Positions 32,443 to 41,001 of a DNA stretch of 64,000 nucleotides are shown in pieces. The stretch spans positions 2,294,001 through 2,358,000 of the forward strand of contig NZ_JAHKSI010000001.1 of assembly GCF_019720915.1 (NCBI RefSeq), in the 5' to 3' direction. The notes beneath the pieces are model-generated. The model made no database searches and was not told the DNA's origin. It saw only the letters and a program-made list of their open reading frames with translations. The translations under genes and the position numbers were made by a program. How positions within the stretch are numbered: position 1 is the stretch's first letter; each line of letters begins with the position of its first letter. Origin of the DNA: Alkalihalobacillus sp. TS-13. Its GTDB lineage: Bacteria; Bacillota; Bacilli; Bacillales; Fictibacillaceae.

Positions 32443-33504
32443 TCATTCGATTTTCACAGTGATTTTTTCAATTGCATTATAGCCGTAGCCTTTCCGGTTC
32501 CAAAAAGGCGTGACGGGTTGCGTCCGATTTTGGAAGTCGGTCGCTTTTGCCAATATCGTAAATTCACCTTTTTTAGCGACATGCCACTCATAAGCCCAAT
32601 TGGTCCAACCATAGCCAACATCCGATTCTTTGATCAGATCAGCTTCTGCCCATGTTTGACCCCCGTCTGTACTGATTTCGACTTTGGTGATCTGTCCCTC
32701 ACCAGACCATGCAATGCCTTTAATCATGTGCTTTCCGGTATTCTTTACATCCATATCCAACGGTTGCTGAATTGTCGCATTCACATTCATAGTTGTTACC
32801 GGATAGGCACCTTCGTCATTTTCCTTATTCGGATAATAAACATAATCAGTGGACTGGAACGGACCCTCAAAACTGGAATCAATCACCCGGATTTGCTTGA
32901 TCCATTTTACTGAAGCCATTGCATACCACTGTGGGACGATCAATCTTAAAGGGGAACCATGTTTAACTGGAAGGGGTTCACCATTATATTCATAGGCAAC
33001 AATGGTGTCAGGATGGAGCGCTTTTTCGATTGGCAAGCTCCTTTTATAAGAATAAAGTGAATCGGTATCTGTTCTTTTACCGAAATCGTGCCCCTGCACA
33101 ACGATCTCTTTTGCACTCCCCATCACCCCTGCCTGTTCCAAAAGGAGCCTTAAAGGTACCCCCTTCCAATATCCCTGGCTGACCGCACCTTTGCCCCACT
33201 GTTCACCTGGGGTTTTCGGCTCAAAAAGACTTCGTTTGTTCCCAGCACACTCAAGCACAACTTTAAGCGTTTTAGATGGCATCCCCCTCAGGTCTTGAAG
33301 TGAAAACCATTTTGGGTTAGCAACAAGCCCATTAACCGGTAACCAGTAGTTCACATTTGTCATTCCTGGATACGAAAAGTGATTCCTTCTATAGAACAAC
33401 TGAATATCGACAGGTCCTCCGTCTATAAAATTGATCGGCGTTTCCTGGTTCTCAGGCGTCAAACTACGAGTCGTCAAGTAAGGTCTTATCATTGGGGAAC
33501 GCAT
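32443..33504 (-). CDS. Sulfite-oxidase-family molybdopterin enzyme
   Basis: A 353-residue protein with an N-terminal Oxidored_molyb domain (about 30-220) and a C-terminal Mo-co dimerisation domain (about 235-350). The molybdenum-ligating cysteine is in VVLECAGNKRS near residue 87; YWKGVPLRLLLE and HGSPLRLIVPQWYAMASVKWIK follow the family pattern, and VEISTDGGQTWAEA marks the dimer domain. No Tat signal or haem domain is visible, so it is probably cytosolic and hands electrons to an unknown partner. Reaction may be sulfite oxidation or reduction of an S- or N-oxide. It depends on Moco, to which moaA in this window contributes. Confidence 0.88.
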   Translation of the reverse strand: MRSPMIRPYLTTRSLTPENQETPINFIDGGPVDIQLFYRRNHFSYPGMTNVNYWLPVNGLVANPKWFSLQDLRGMPSKTLKVVLECAGNKRSLFEPKTPGEQWGKGAVSQGYWKGVPLRLLLEQAGVMGSAKEIVVQGHDFGKRTDTDSLYSYKRSLPIEKALHPDTIVAYEYNGEPLPVKHGSPLRLIVPQWYAMASVKWIKQIRVIDSSFEGPFQSTDYVYYPNKENDEGAYPVTTMNVNATIQQPLDMDVKNTGKHMIKGIAWSGEGQITKVEISTDGGQTWAEADLIKESDVGYGWTNWAYEWHVAKKGEFTILAKATDFQNRTQPVTPFWNRKGYGYNAIEKITVKIE

Positions 33505-33689
33505 CTTTTCCTCCTTCAGAAATCGGCATTTAGTAAATGTTACGCGTCATTTTCAGGACTTTTCCCCAATCATTATTCATAAAACATTGGGATGATCATC
33601 AATAACGAGAGTAAATTGTCTACTATTCTGTTAATCTTAGGAATAATTTACCGGTTTCATTGTTTACTAGGATTTGTAATACTTTTATT

Positions 33690-34313
33690 ATGAAAGCGAT
33701 TACGAAGATTTGCCTCACTCTTTTGTTGTCTATCACTCTAGTCACGGGATTTAATCACGAAGCATCTGCTGCTACTTCGCACACTGTTCAATATGGAGAT
33801 ACAATGTGGAAAATCGCAATGCGTTATAAGATTGGAGTTTCTGAAGCCATCAACGCGAATACACACATCAAAAATCCTAATTTGATTTATCCGGGACAAC
33901 GGTTGAACATCCCTACGATCAATGGGGTAAAATCTGTTGAAGCTCAGGTTGTCGATCTCGTCAACCAAGAGAGAGCCAAACATGGTCTACACCCGTTAAA
34001 AGCGAATTGGGAATTGGCACGTGTCGCTAGATACAAATCAAAGGATATGCTCCAGAAAAATTATTTCAGTCATACATCTCCAACTTACGGAAGTCCTTTT
34101 CAAATGATGAGAGACTTCGGTATCTCCTATCGAACAGCAGGTGAAAATATCGCAGCAGGACAAACGACTGCACAAGCAGTCATGAATGCGTGGATGAACA
34201 GCGATGGTCATCGTAAAAACATACTTTCAAGCAACTACAAGGAAATCGGGGTCGGATATACAAAAGGAGGAAGCTACGGCCATTACTGGACCCAAATGTT
34301 CATCACTCGTTAA
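33690..34313 (+). CDS. Secreted LysM-CAP (SCP/YkwD-like) protein
   Basis: A 207-residue exported protein. A signal peptide spans about residues 1-28 (basic start, LLLSITLVTGF, then ASAA cleavage site). One LysM domain follows (HTVQYGDTMWKIAMRYKIG, ending YPGQRLNIP), anchoring it to peptidoglycan, then a CAP/SCP domain from about 85 (VVDLVNQERAKHGLHPLK, ARYKSKDM, FSHTSPTYGS, ENIAAG, WMNSDGHRKNIL, GVGYTKGG..YWTQMF). Bacillus YkwD-like proteins are associated with the cell wall or spore. The ATG at 33690 has no good ribosome binding site; a TTG at 33660 would add ten residues. Confidence 0.87.
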   Translation: MKAITKICLTLLLSITLVTGFNHEASAATSHTVQYGDTMWKIAMRYKIGVSEAINANTHIKNPNLIYPGQRLNIPTINGVKSVEAQVVDLVNQERAKHGLHPLKANWELARVARYKSKDMLQKNYFSHTSPTYGSPFQMMRDFGISYRTAGENIAAGQTTAQAVMNAWMNSDGHRKNILSSNYKEIGVGYTKGGSYGHYWTQMFITR

Positions 34314-34315
34314 GG

Positions 34316-34346
34316 AAAAAGCCACCTGCTCATAGGTGGCTTTTTT
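34316..34346. terminator. Bidirectional terminator
   Basis: Perfect arms AAAAAGCCACCT / AGGTGGCTTTTT with a six-base loop, serving the CAP protein gene and the convergent MFS gene. Confidence 0.9.
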
Positions 34347-34362
34347 ACATATTCTCATTGGC

Positions 34363-35586
34363 TTACTCAGCCCATTTTTCCAACGTTTCATCTTTAGGAA
34401 GCAGCATCGTGAACAATCCGAGCAATGGCAAGAAGCTGATCGCAAACATCGTAAAAGAGATGCTCGTTAAATCAGCCATTTTACCAAGCAACACAGATCC
34501 TAAAGCCCCCATGCCAAAAGCGAGTCCGACGATAAGTCCTGAAACCATCCCGATCCGTCCTGGCACAAGTTCCTGTGCATAGACAACCGTTACGGAAAAA
34601 CTCGTATTGAGGATGAACCCGATCAAAAAGAAAAGTGGAATAACCAAAATCAATCCCACGTGCGGCAATATTAGAGCAAGAGGTGCAGTCCCTGCCAATG
34701 ACCAGAAAATCATGTTCCGCTTTCCAAGCCTATCAGCTAATGGACCTCCCAAAAAGGTTCCCAGGACTCCTGCTGCCAAGAAAATGAACAGATAGATTTG
34801 CGCTTGCCTGATCGACAATCCATAATCATCAATCAAATAAAATTGATAATAGTTTCCGATTCCAGAAAAATACCATGAACGGGCAAATACAAGGAATATC
34901 AAGATGATCATCGCGAAAACGACTTTCTTTTTCCGTTTAACATGGATGTTTTTCTTTTGTTTGGTTTTTGACACTCTAGGAAAATTCACCAACTGTTTGC
35001 TGTACCATCCAGATACATAAAACAAGACGAAAATTGCAACTGCCGCAAACGAAGTGAACCATACCGCACCGAATTGTCCAAGTGGTACAAAGACAAGGGC
35101 TGTCATAATTGGTGCGAGAGAAGTCCCTGTATTCCCTCCCACTTGATAGATCGATTGCGCAAGTCCTCTTCTGTTTCCTGCTGCCATATAAGCAACCCGT
35201 GAACCTTCTGGGTGGAAAACCGCTGAACCAAGACCGATTCCGATAACAGATAAAATGATGAATGCAAATGAATCTGCAAATGCAATTCCGAGCATACCAG
35301 CTAAGCTCGCACCCATCCCCAAGGGCAACAGATATGGAGAAGTCGAACGGTCTGTATACCATCCGACCACTGGCTGCATCACTGATGATGTCATATTCAG
35401 TGTAAAAGCAATCCATCCTAACTGTGTGAATGAAAGCCCCATAGAACGCTCCAATATAGGAAAAATTGCTGGAATGACTGCTTGCATCGAATCATTCAAC
35501 AAGTGGACAAAGCTGATCATGAATAGTATTGAATAAACCGTCGCTGCAGGTTTTTGTACAGAAGTCTTCGCTGTCTCGACCGCCAT
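34363..35586 (-). CDS. MFS transporter, fosmidomycin-resistance (Fsr) type
   Basis: A 407-residue major facilitator with about twelve spans. The blocks FVHLLNDSMQAVIPAIFPIL in helix 1, GLGSAVFHPEGSR in helix 4 and GGPLADRLGKRN between helices 8 and 9 are those of the Fsr/FsmR drug-efflux group. A basic cytoplasmic loop (HVKRKKKVV near residue 215) separates the two six-helix halves. Likely an exporter of a small phosphonate-like or other toxic compound; actual substrate unknown. Monocistronic, with repeat copy 35653-35743 upstream. Confidence 0.87.
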   Translation of the reverse strand: MAVETAKTSVQKPAATVYSILFMISFVHLLNDSMQAVIPAIFPILERSMGLSFTQLGWIAFTLNMTSSVMQPVVGWYTDRSTSPYLLPLGMGASLAGMLGIAFADSFAFIILSVIGIGLGSAVFHPEGSRVAYMAAGNRRGLAQSIYQVGGNTGTSLAPIMTALVFVPLGQFGAVWFTSFAAVAIFVLFYVSGWYSKQLVNFPRVSKTKQKKNIHVKRKKKVVFAMIILIFLVFARSWYFSGIGNYYQFYLIDDYGLSIRQAQIYLFIFLAAGVLGTFLGGPLADRLGKRNMIFWSLAGTAPLALILPHVGLILVIPLFFLIGFILNTSFSVTVVYAQELVPGRIGMVSGLIVGLAFGMGALGSVLLGKMADLTSISFTMFAISFLPLLGLFTMLLPKDETLEKWAE

Positions 35587-35652
35587 ATGTTTTCCTTCTT
35601 TCCTCTATTATCCATATGGGTATTAGCATACCACTTTTTAACGGTGATTGGT

Positions 35653-35743
35653 AAAGAAAACTTGGCAAAGACGAGCCTTGGCGCAGGCTGAGCCTTAGTT
35701 GCGCTGATACTTAAGAAAGTATTTTACTTTCTTTAAGTGTAAA
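35653..35743 (+). repeat. ~90-bp intergenic repeat, copy 2 of 3
   Basis: Same element as 7966-8057 and 52531-52620: GAAAACTTGGCAAAG, AGCCTTGGCGCAGGCTGAGCC, TTAGTTG, AAGAAAGTATTTTACTTTCTT hairpin, TAAGTGTAAA. It lies between the Fsr-type MFS start and the terminator of the next gene. Confidence 0.75.
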
Positions 35744-35744
35744 C

Positions 35745-35776
35745 AAAAGGCTGACCCTTCTTCTTTTGGGTCAGCC
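35745..35776 (-). terminator. Terminator of the 117-aa hypothetical gene
   Basis: Perfect nine-base arms GGCTGACCC / GGGTCAGCC; on the minus strand TTTTGTTT follows. Confidence 0.8.
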
Positions 35777-35866
35777 CTGCAGTTCATCTAAATATAAATG
35801 TTTTTTTTCGTAAGGTGTTAGGCCTCCGAAGTTATAAGATTGTTGTACTCTTTTACTGTAAGAACC

Positions 35867-36220
35867 TCAACTGTCTGTGATCGTCAACTGGATCGGCTTA
35901 ACAGGTTGCTCAGGATTATAATTGACTTGTTCATCCAAATGCTGTAATTGCATCTTCAGATCTTCTTCATCAAATGGAAAGTCATCGATTTCATCTAATT
36001 GTTTCAGGAAGGTTTTATGGAGCTTGTTATACCCTGCCCACTTCTTTTTATCTGCCTGTTCCATAAGCGCAGAAAGTGTAGCAAGGCATTTTGCAAGTAT
36101 CTTGTTATCCCCTTCCATCAGCATTTCTCTGCTAATATGATGGCATGTTATATAATCGCGGTTATCATTGAAAGTCTCCATGTACTGAATAATCCTGACT
36201 TGTTGTGCTTTGTTTTTCAT
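35867..36220 (-). CDS. Hypothetical protein, soluble, unknown function
   Basis: A 117-residue protein that I do not recognise. It is hydrophilic, predicted helical, and acidic toward the C-terminus (DEIDDFPFDEEDLKMQLQHLDEQ). No membrane span, signal or metal motif; two cysteines (CHH near residue 26 and KCLATL) do not form a clear pattern. The start at 36220 has GGAGGGG six bases upstream; a longer frame reaching 36298 would run toward the 21-bp repeat array. Monocistronic with its own terminator. Confidence 0.7.
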   Translation of the reverse strand: MKNKAQQVRIIQYMETFNDNRDYITCHHISREMLMEGDNKILAKCLATLSALMEQADKKKWAGYNKLHKTFLKQLDEIDDFPFDEEDLKMQLQHLDEQVNYNPEQPVKPIQLTITDS

Positions 36221-36309
36221 TGCTGTCCCCTCCGTTCGCACCACGAATGATCTTTCTATAATCATTCTTATGATTTGGCGGGTGCTTGAGTAGTACAAAA
36301 GAACTGTTC

Positions 36310-36402
36310 GGCCGGATTCCCATTATAAATGGCCGGATTATTACGAAAAGCTGCCGGATTATCCAAGATATCGGCCGGAATACGGCCCCAATCTTTCGAA
36401 TT
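36310..36402 (-). repeat. 21-bp phased CCGG array 1
   Basis: On the plus strand GGCCGGATT (36310), GGCCGGATT (36331), TGCCGGATT (36352) and GGCCGGAAT (36373) recur at exactly 21 bp, with a decayed fifth unit (TTTCGAATT, 36394). The 12 bases between are not conserved. Sister arrays at 53199-53282 and 56292-56369 are in the opposite orientation. It lies between the AGCS gene's terminator and the hypothetical gene. Confidence 0.75.
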
Positions 36403-36424
36403 ATCCTCTCATGTTCCAAAACGG

Positions 36425-36453
36425 AAAAGCCGGCCGAACCGTTGTCGGCCAGC
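36425..36453 (-). terminator. Probable terminator of the AGCS symporter gene
   Basis: Minus-strand hairpin GGCCGA / TCGGCC with a seven-base loop followed by GGCTTTTCC, 17 bases after the stop codon. Confidence 0.6.
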
Positions 36454-36469
36454 TATCTGATTAGACTTA

Positions 36470-37906
36470 TCATTGCTCTTTTTCCATATTTTCGTGATAT
36501 TCACGTTCTTCGTCCCAGATCTCAGTATTCTTCAATCCGATTGTCCTCGGGTTGAAAATTGGGTTCTTTCCGGTACGTTTTTGTGTAACATAATCCTGTA
36601 AGGCATGGAACGCAATTTTCCCGAGCATGGCAATGGCTATCAAGTTGACGAGCGCCATCGTAGCCATGAATAGATCAGCCAGGCTCCAGACAATTGCTAG
36701 CTGTGCTACAGAACCGAACATGACCATCCCTACGACTGCCAATCGGTAAATGAAAATCCATCCTTTTTTCTCAGGATTGATAAATTCGAGGTTCGTTTCA
36801 CCATAATAATAGTTCCCTACGACTGAACTGAACGCAAACAGGAAGATGAAGACTGCCACCAAGAACGAAGCCCAATCACCGACATGGTAGGTCAAAGCTT
36901 GTTGGGTGAGCTGGATACCATCTTCTGAACCCGTATATTGACCAGAAAGAATGATCATCATCGCTGTTGCCGTACAGATCAGCAACGTATCAGTGAATAC
37001 ACTCAACGTTTGGATCAAACCTTGTTTGGCAGGGTGTGATACGTTTGCAGTAGCTGCTGCGTTCGGCGCACTACCCATACCGGCTTCATTCGAGAACAAC
37101 CCGCGTTTGATACCATTCATCAGTGCTGCACCAAGTCCGCCACCGATCGCTTCCTCCAAACCGAATGCACTTTTTACAATCAAGGCAACTACTGATGGAA
37201 GTTCCGTTATGTTCACAATTAAAACATAAAGAGCTAAGAGTAAGTACAGGATCGCCATCACAGGTACGATCGCTTCTGCAACACGTGCAATCCGCTTGAT
37301 TCCGCCAAAAATGATGATGGCAACGATTGTACTCAGCGTAATTCCGATCACAACCCTGCTAAGGCCGAAGGAATTTTCAAACGCTAATGAAATCGTGTTC
37401 GCTTGAACGGAGTTGAATACCAATCCGAAAGTAAATGTGATGAGGACCGCAAACAGGACGCCCATCCATCGTTTGTTAAGACCTTTTTCCATATAGTATG
37501 CAGGTCCGCCCCTGAAACCAAAGTCGTCTTTCACTTTATAGATTTGGGCAAGCGTACTTTCTACAAAAGCAGTCGCAGCCCCAATCAAAGCGATTACCCA
37601 CATCCAGAATACCGCGCCAGGACCGCCCAAGGAAATCGCTAACGCTACACCAGCCAGGTTACCAGTACCAACACGAGACGCAGTACTGATACTGAAAGCC
37701 TGGAAGGAAGATACACCCCGTTTCTTCTTATCCTTTGAAAGGGTTGCACCTTCCCCTAAAAGCTTGACCATGTCCTTGATCATGGTGAATTGTACAAATT
37801 TAGTACGGATGGAGAAATAAATACCAAGAATGAGTAATAGTCCAATCAAAATATATGTCCATAAAATATCATTTCCCCATCCGATGATGGTTTCTAACCA
37901 AGACAA
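36470..37906 (-). CDS. Sodium:alanine/glutamine symporter, AGCS family
   Basis: A 478-residue sodium-coupled amino-acid importer with about ten or eleven spans. Family blocks: FQAFSISTASRVGTGNLAGV (the sodium/substrate signature), GPGAVFWMWVIALIGAAT, ESTLAQIYK, GGPAYYMEKG and GLFSNEAGMGSAPNAAATA. Substrate alanine, glycine or glutamine (AlsT/DagA/GlnT relatives) cannot be separated by eye. The start is set at TTG 37906 with AGAGGTG six bases upstream; GTG 37915 overlaps that site. Monocistronic. Confidence 0.9.
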   Translation of the reverse strand: MSWLETIIGWGNDILWTYILIGLLLILGIYFSIRTKFVQFTMIKDMVKLLGEGATLSKDKKKRGVSSFQAFSISTASRVGTGNLAGVALAISLGGPGAVFWMWVIALIGAATAFVESTLAQIYKVKDDFGFRGGPAYYMEKGLNKRWMGVLFAVLITFTFGLVFNSVQANTISLAFENSFGLSRVVIGITLSTIVAIIIFGGIKRIARVAEAIVPVMAILYLLLALYVLIVNITELPSVVALIVKSAFGLEEAIGGGLGAALMNGIKRGLFSNEAGMGSAPNAAATANVSHPAKQGLIQTLSVFTDTLLICTATAMMIILSGQYTGSEDGIQLTQQALTYHVGDWASFLVAVFIFLFAFSSVVGNYYYGETNLEFINPEKKGWIFIYRLAVVGMVMFGSVAQLAIVWSLADLFMATMALVNLIAIAMLGKIAFHALQDYVTQKRTGKNPIFNPRTIGLKNTEIWDEEREYHENMEKEQ

Positions 37907-38054
37907 ACGTATCACCTCTTATGTATAAATTTTACGCATACTGTCCCTATTGTATTACACACGATACAGCCTGTCATTGGATGCTGTTGGTAATACGAAA
38001 ACGCATGCTATATTTTGGCAATACCCTTTTTCATGTAAGGAATAACTACCTAAT

Positions 38055-38098
38055 TGAAAAAAGGTTGTCCAATAGGTCTTTTTGGACAGCCTCTTTTT
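38055..38098 (-). terminator. Terminator of the fatty-acid degradation operon
   Basis: Minus-strand arms AGGCTGTCCAA / TTGGACAACCT followed by TTTTTT, 12 bases beyond the last gene of the operon. Confidence 0.85.
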
Positions 38099-38109
38099 GT
38101 TCCAACTCA

Positions 38110-38877
38110 TTAATGGCGATTCAAAAAAGCCTTGATGCGCCTTTGATGTTCCGATGTCTTCCTCATTTTACCTTGAGCCTCATTTTCCAATTCCATTGTG
38201 TTCGTTAGTTCCGGCAGATTCAGTGAATTTAAGATCAATTTTGTCTCGATCAATGCTTCAATCGGCTGGTTCAAAAATTGTTTTGCAATTTCTTCAGCAT
38301 GTGAAAATGGTTGATCGCTGACGACTTTGTCGATCAACCCGAGTTGAAACGCTTCCTCTGCGTTGAACGTCTGACCGTTCCATATCGCTTGCTTCGCCTT
38401 TTGGTCACCAAGCTTGTTTTTTAAAAGATAATGACATCCTCCATCAGCGACAAGTCCCACTTTGATAAAATTCAAACCAAAACTCGAGTCCTCTGAAGCG
38501 ACAATATAATCAGACGAAAGGGCAAGACTGAACCCGAGGCCTGCTGCTGGACCATGAACAGCCGAGATGACGATTTTAGGCAACGTATATAGCTTCAAAA
38601 TCATTTCTTTTACCTGATTCATGATTTCATTGAAACGGGTTTCCGAAATATCTTCAGTCATCGAAGTGATATCTCCTCCGGAAGAAAACCCCGGCCCTGC
38701 GCCAGACAAAAGGACAATATTCGCATTGCTTTCAGTAATGGAATCAAGCGTTTCAATCAATTGCTCAATCAATTCAACATTCATCGCGTTCAAAACGTCC
38801 GGGCGGTTCAACTCAATATGTGCGACCTGATCGTTGATTTCCATTCGAATCGGTTGACTAGAACTTGTAGTGGTCAT
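38110..38877 (-). CDS. Enoyl-CoA hydratase/isomerase (crotonase) family protein
   Basis: A 255-residue crotonase-fold enzyme. The oxyanion-hole segments are FSSGGDITSM (near 65) and HGPAAGLGFSLALSSDYIVAS (near 105). In the catalytic loop, NFIKVGLVADGG replaces the two-glutamate EIT.G..PGAGG pattern of classical hydratases, a form usual in PaaG/isomerase-like members, so double-bond isomerisation is as likely as hydration. The start at 38877 has GAGGAGACC upstream. Last gene of the minus-strand fatty-acid operon. Confidence 0.87.
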   Translation of the reverse strand: MTTTSSSQPIRMEINDQVAHIELNRPDVLNAMNVELIEQLIETLDSITESNANIVLLSGAGPGFSSGGDITSMTEDISETRFNEIMNQVKEMILKLYTLPKIVISAVHGPAAGLGFSLALSSDYIVASEDSSFGLNFIKVGLVADGGCHYLLKNKLGDQKAKQAIWNGQTFNAEEAFQLGLIDKVVSDQPFSHAEEIAKQFLNQPIEALIETKLILNSLNLPELTNTMELENEAQGKMRKTSEHQRRIKAFLNRH

Positions 38878-38970
38878 ATATGGTCTCCTCTCAATTTTCA
38901 TCATACTCTCTGTTGACTTGTTTCGGTTAGATTGTTTTTCTACATTTCGAAAACAGCTTTTATTAATTAA

Positions 38971-40122
38971 TCATAACCGCTCGATGATTGCAGCGGTTGC
39001 CATACCATGTCCGATACAGATGGTTAATAAGCCATATTTCCCGTCAATCCGTTCGAGTTCATGCAGCAAAGTTGTAATCAGCTTCGCTCCTGTGGCACCT
39101 AATGGATGTCCTAATGCGATTGCGCCTCCATTTACATTCACTCGATCAAGCGAACCACCGATTTCTTTTTCCCATGCCAGTACAACAGGGGCAAAAGCTT
39201 CATTGATTTCAACACGATCCATATCGTTGATTGAAAGCCCGGCTCTATCCAACACCTTTCTGGTCGCTGGAATAACGCCATCCAACATTAGAGTCGGGTC
39301 TGAACCCACAACTACACGCTCGACGATTCTTGCACGCGGTTTCAACCCCATTGATTCGGCTTTCTTCTTTTCCATTAAAAGCACAGCCGCAGCCCCATCA
39401 CTCATCTGGCTCGCATTCCCAGCAGTGACGACACCATCTGGCTTGAAGACCGGTTTAAGACTTGCAAGAGCTTCAAGGGACGTATCCTTCCGCGGTCCTT
39501 CATCCATAGAAACTGAAATTGGATTTCCATCCGGATCTTCACCATTGACGGTAAGGATTTCACGTTCAAAGTGTCCTTCCTTTTGTGCATGTAAGGCCCT
39601 TCTGTGGCTTTCATACGCGTATCGGTCTAGTTCCTCTCTGGTCATATCATATTTATCAGCGATCAATTCCGCGGAAACCCCCTGGTGAACAAAATTATAT
39701 TTTTCTTTCAATGAATTCGGGATTGTCCGTTCATTGCCATCACTTAGGATGGGGACCATCGTCATATTCTCGACACCAGCGGCAATTGTAATGTCCATAT
39801 CCCCAGCTAAAATTTCTTGAGCAGCAAAATGCAAAGCCTGCTGGCCAGAGCCGCACATGCGGTTGATTTGAACTGACGGTACTTCCACAGGAAATCCGGA
39901 ATCGAGCGCTGCGAGGCGGCCAATATTGAAACCTTGTTCAGAATGTGGCGTCACGCATCCCATTACAATATCTTCAATTAGATGCTTTTCGATTTTCGCT
40001 CTTTTCGTCACTTCATCCAAAACCGCCCCAGCCAAATGAATAGGATGGGTGTTCCGGAAGGCTCCTTTCCGTTTACCGACAGCAGTACGAACTGCTTCCA
40101 CAATCACAACTTCTCTATTCAT
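38971..40122 (-). CDS. fadA: Acetyl-CoA acyltransferase (3-ketoacyl-CoA thiolase)
   Basis: A 383-residue thiolase that cleaves 3-ketoacyl-CoA with CoA to acetyl-CoA and a shortened acyl-CoA. The nucleophilic cysteine is in NRMCGSGQQALHFAAQ near residue 86, the NEAFAPV block near 337, the histidine in GGAIALGHPLGATGAK near 355 and the second cysteine in CIGHGMATAAI near 378. The last motif has His where many thiolases have Gly. The start at 40122 (MNREVVIVEAV) has GGAGGGA six bases upstream. Placed between the hydroxyacyl-CoA dehydrogenase and crotonase genes. Confidence 0.93.
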   Translation of the reverse strand: MNREVVIVEAVRTAVGKRKGAFRNTHPIHLAGAVLDEVTKRAKIEKHLIEDIVMGCVTPHSEQGFNIGRLAALDSGFPVEVPSVQINRMCGSGQQALHFAAQEILAGDMDITIAAGVENMTMVPILSDGNERTIPNSLKEKYNFVHQGVSAELIADKYDMTREELDRYAYESHRRALHAQKEGHFEREILTVNGEDPDGNPISVSMDEGPRKDTSLEALASLKPVFKPDGVVTAGNASQMSDGAAAVLLMEKKKAESMGLKPRARIVERVVVGSDPTLMLDGVIPATRKVLDRAGLSINDMDRVEINEAFAPVVLAWEKEIGGSLDRVNVNGGAIALGHPLGATGAKLITTLLHELERIDGKYGLLTICIGHGMATAAIIERL

Positions 40123-40149
40123 GTATGTTCCCTCCACTCTGCTGAATGT

Positions 40150-41001
40150 TTATTTATCGTACTTGTAAAATCCACGTCCTGTTTTGACACCGTAATGTCC
40201 TGCCTCAACGAGCTTTCTTAAAATTTGTGGCGGGCGGAAACGATCCCCATACGCATCCATCATGCCCTCACATACGAACATCATCGTATCCAAGCCGACA
40301 TAATCAGCAAGCTCCAAAGGTCCCATTGGATAATTCAATCCGAGCCGGATCGCTTTATCGATGTCTTCAATAGTAGCAATACCTTCCTCATAGATACGCA
40401 TACACTCGATCATATGCGCGGACAGTGCCCGTGTTGTAACAAACCCTTGAGCATCTTTTACGAGTACTGTCTCTTTACCAACTTCTTCAGAAACTTGTTC
40501 GATCACTTTGACAGTCTCGTCTAACGTGTCGATTCCTTTGACAATTTCAATCAGTTTCATAATCGGAGGCGGGTTGAACCAATGCATCCCGATCACTCGT
40601 TCAGGCCGCTTGGTTGCAGACGCAATCGCTGTCACGCTGAGTTCTGATGTATTGGTCGCAAGGATCGCTTTTTCAGGAGCCATCTCGTCAAGTTGTTTGA
40701 AGACACTTTTTTTCAAGTCCAAATTTTCCGGCACAGCTTCGATGATCAGATCGCTTTCCGTACACGCGACATGGAGCTCAAGAGAGGTAGAAATGTTCGC
40801 AATGGTGTTTTCGACATCCTGTGTAGATAGATGACCTGCTTTCTGCAATCGGCCAAGACTTTTCTGGATTTTGTCCATCCCTTTATTCAGTGCCTCTTCG
40901 GTAATGTCCTGTATGATGACTCTTTTCCCTTTCATAGCCATGGCTTGGGCGATTCCATTTCCCATCAGCCCTGCACCAATGACCCCTACTTGTTTGATCA
41001 T
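40150..41001 (-). CDS. 3-hydroxyacyl-CoA (3-hydroxybutyryl-CoA) dehydrogenase
   Basis: A 283-residue NAD-dependent dehydrogenase. The NAD motif VGVIGAGLMGNGIAQAMA is at the N-terminus, the catalytic His is in GMHWFNPPPIMKLIEIV near 140, with Glu following, and the C-terminal domain contains KDAQGFVTTRAL and GLNYPMGPLELADYVGLD. Size and sequence fit the Bacillus MmgB/Hbd group. It overlaps the preceding ligase gene by four bases (ATGA). It oxidises 3-hydroxyacyl-CoA in the beta-oxidation sequence laid out by the operon. Confidence 0.93.
   Translation of the reverse strand: MIKQVGVIGAGLMGNGIAQAMAMKGKRVIIQDITEEALNKGMDKIQKSLGRLQKAGHLSTQDVENTIANISTSLELHVACTESDLIIEAVPENLDLKKSVFKQLDEMAPEKAILATNTSELSVTAIASATKRPERVIGMHWFNPPPIMKLIEIVKGIDTLDETVKVIEQVSEEVGKETVLVKDAQGFVTTRALSAHMIECMRIYEEGIATIEDIDKAIRLGLNYPMGPLELADYVGLDTMMFVCEGMMDAYGDRFRPPQILRKLVEAGHYGVKTGRGFYKYDK

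Noticed and set aside
36310-36402. CRISPR-like array
   Set aside because: The conserved part is only 8-9 bp with 12-bp fillers; CRISPR repeats and spacers are 21-40 bp each and no cas gene is present.
38870-39688. 272-codon plus-strand frame opposite the thiolase gene
   Set aside because: Ser/Pro-rich antisense shadow; the thiolase active-site motifs are on the minus strand.
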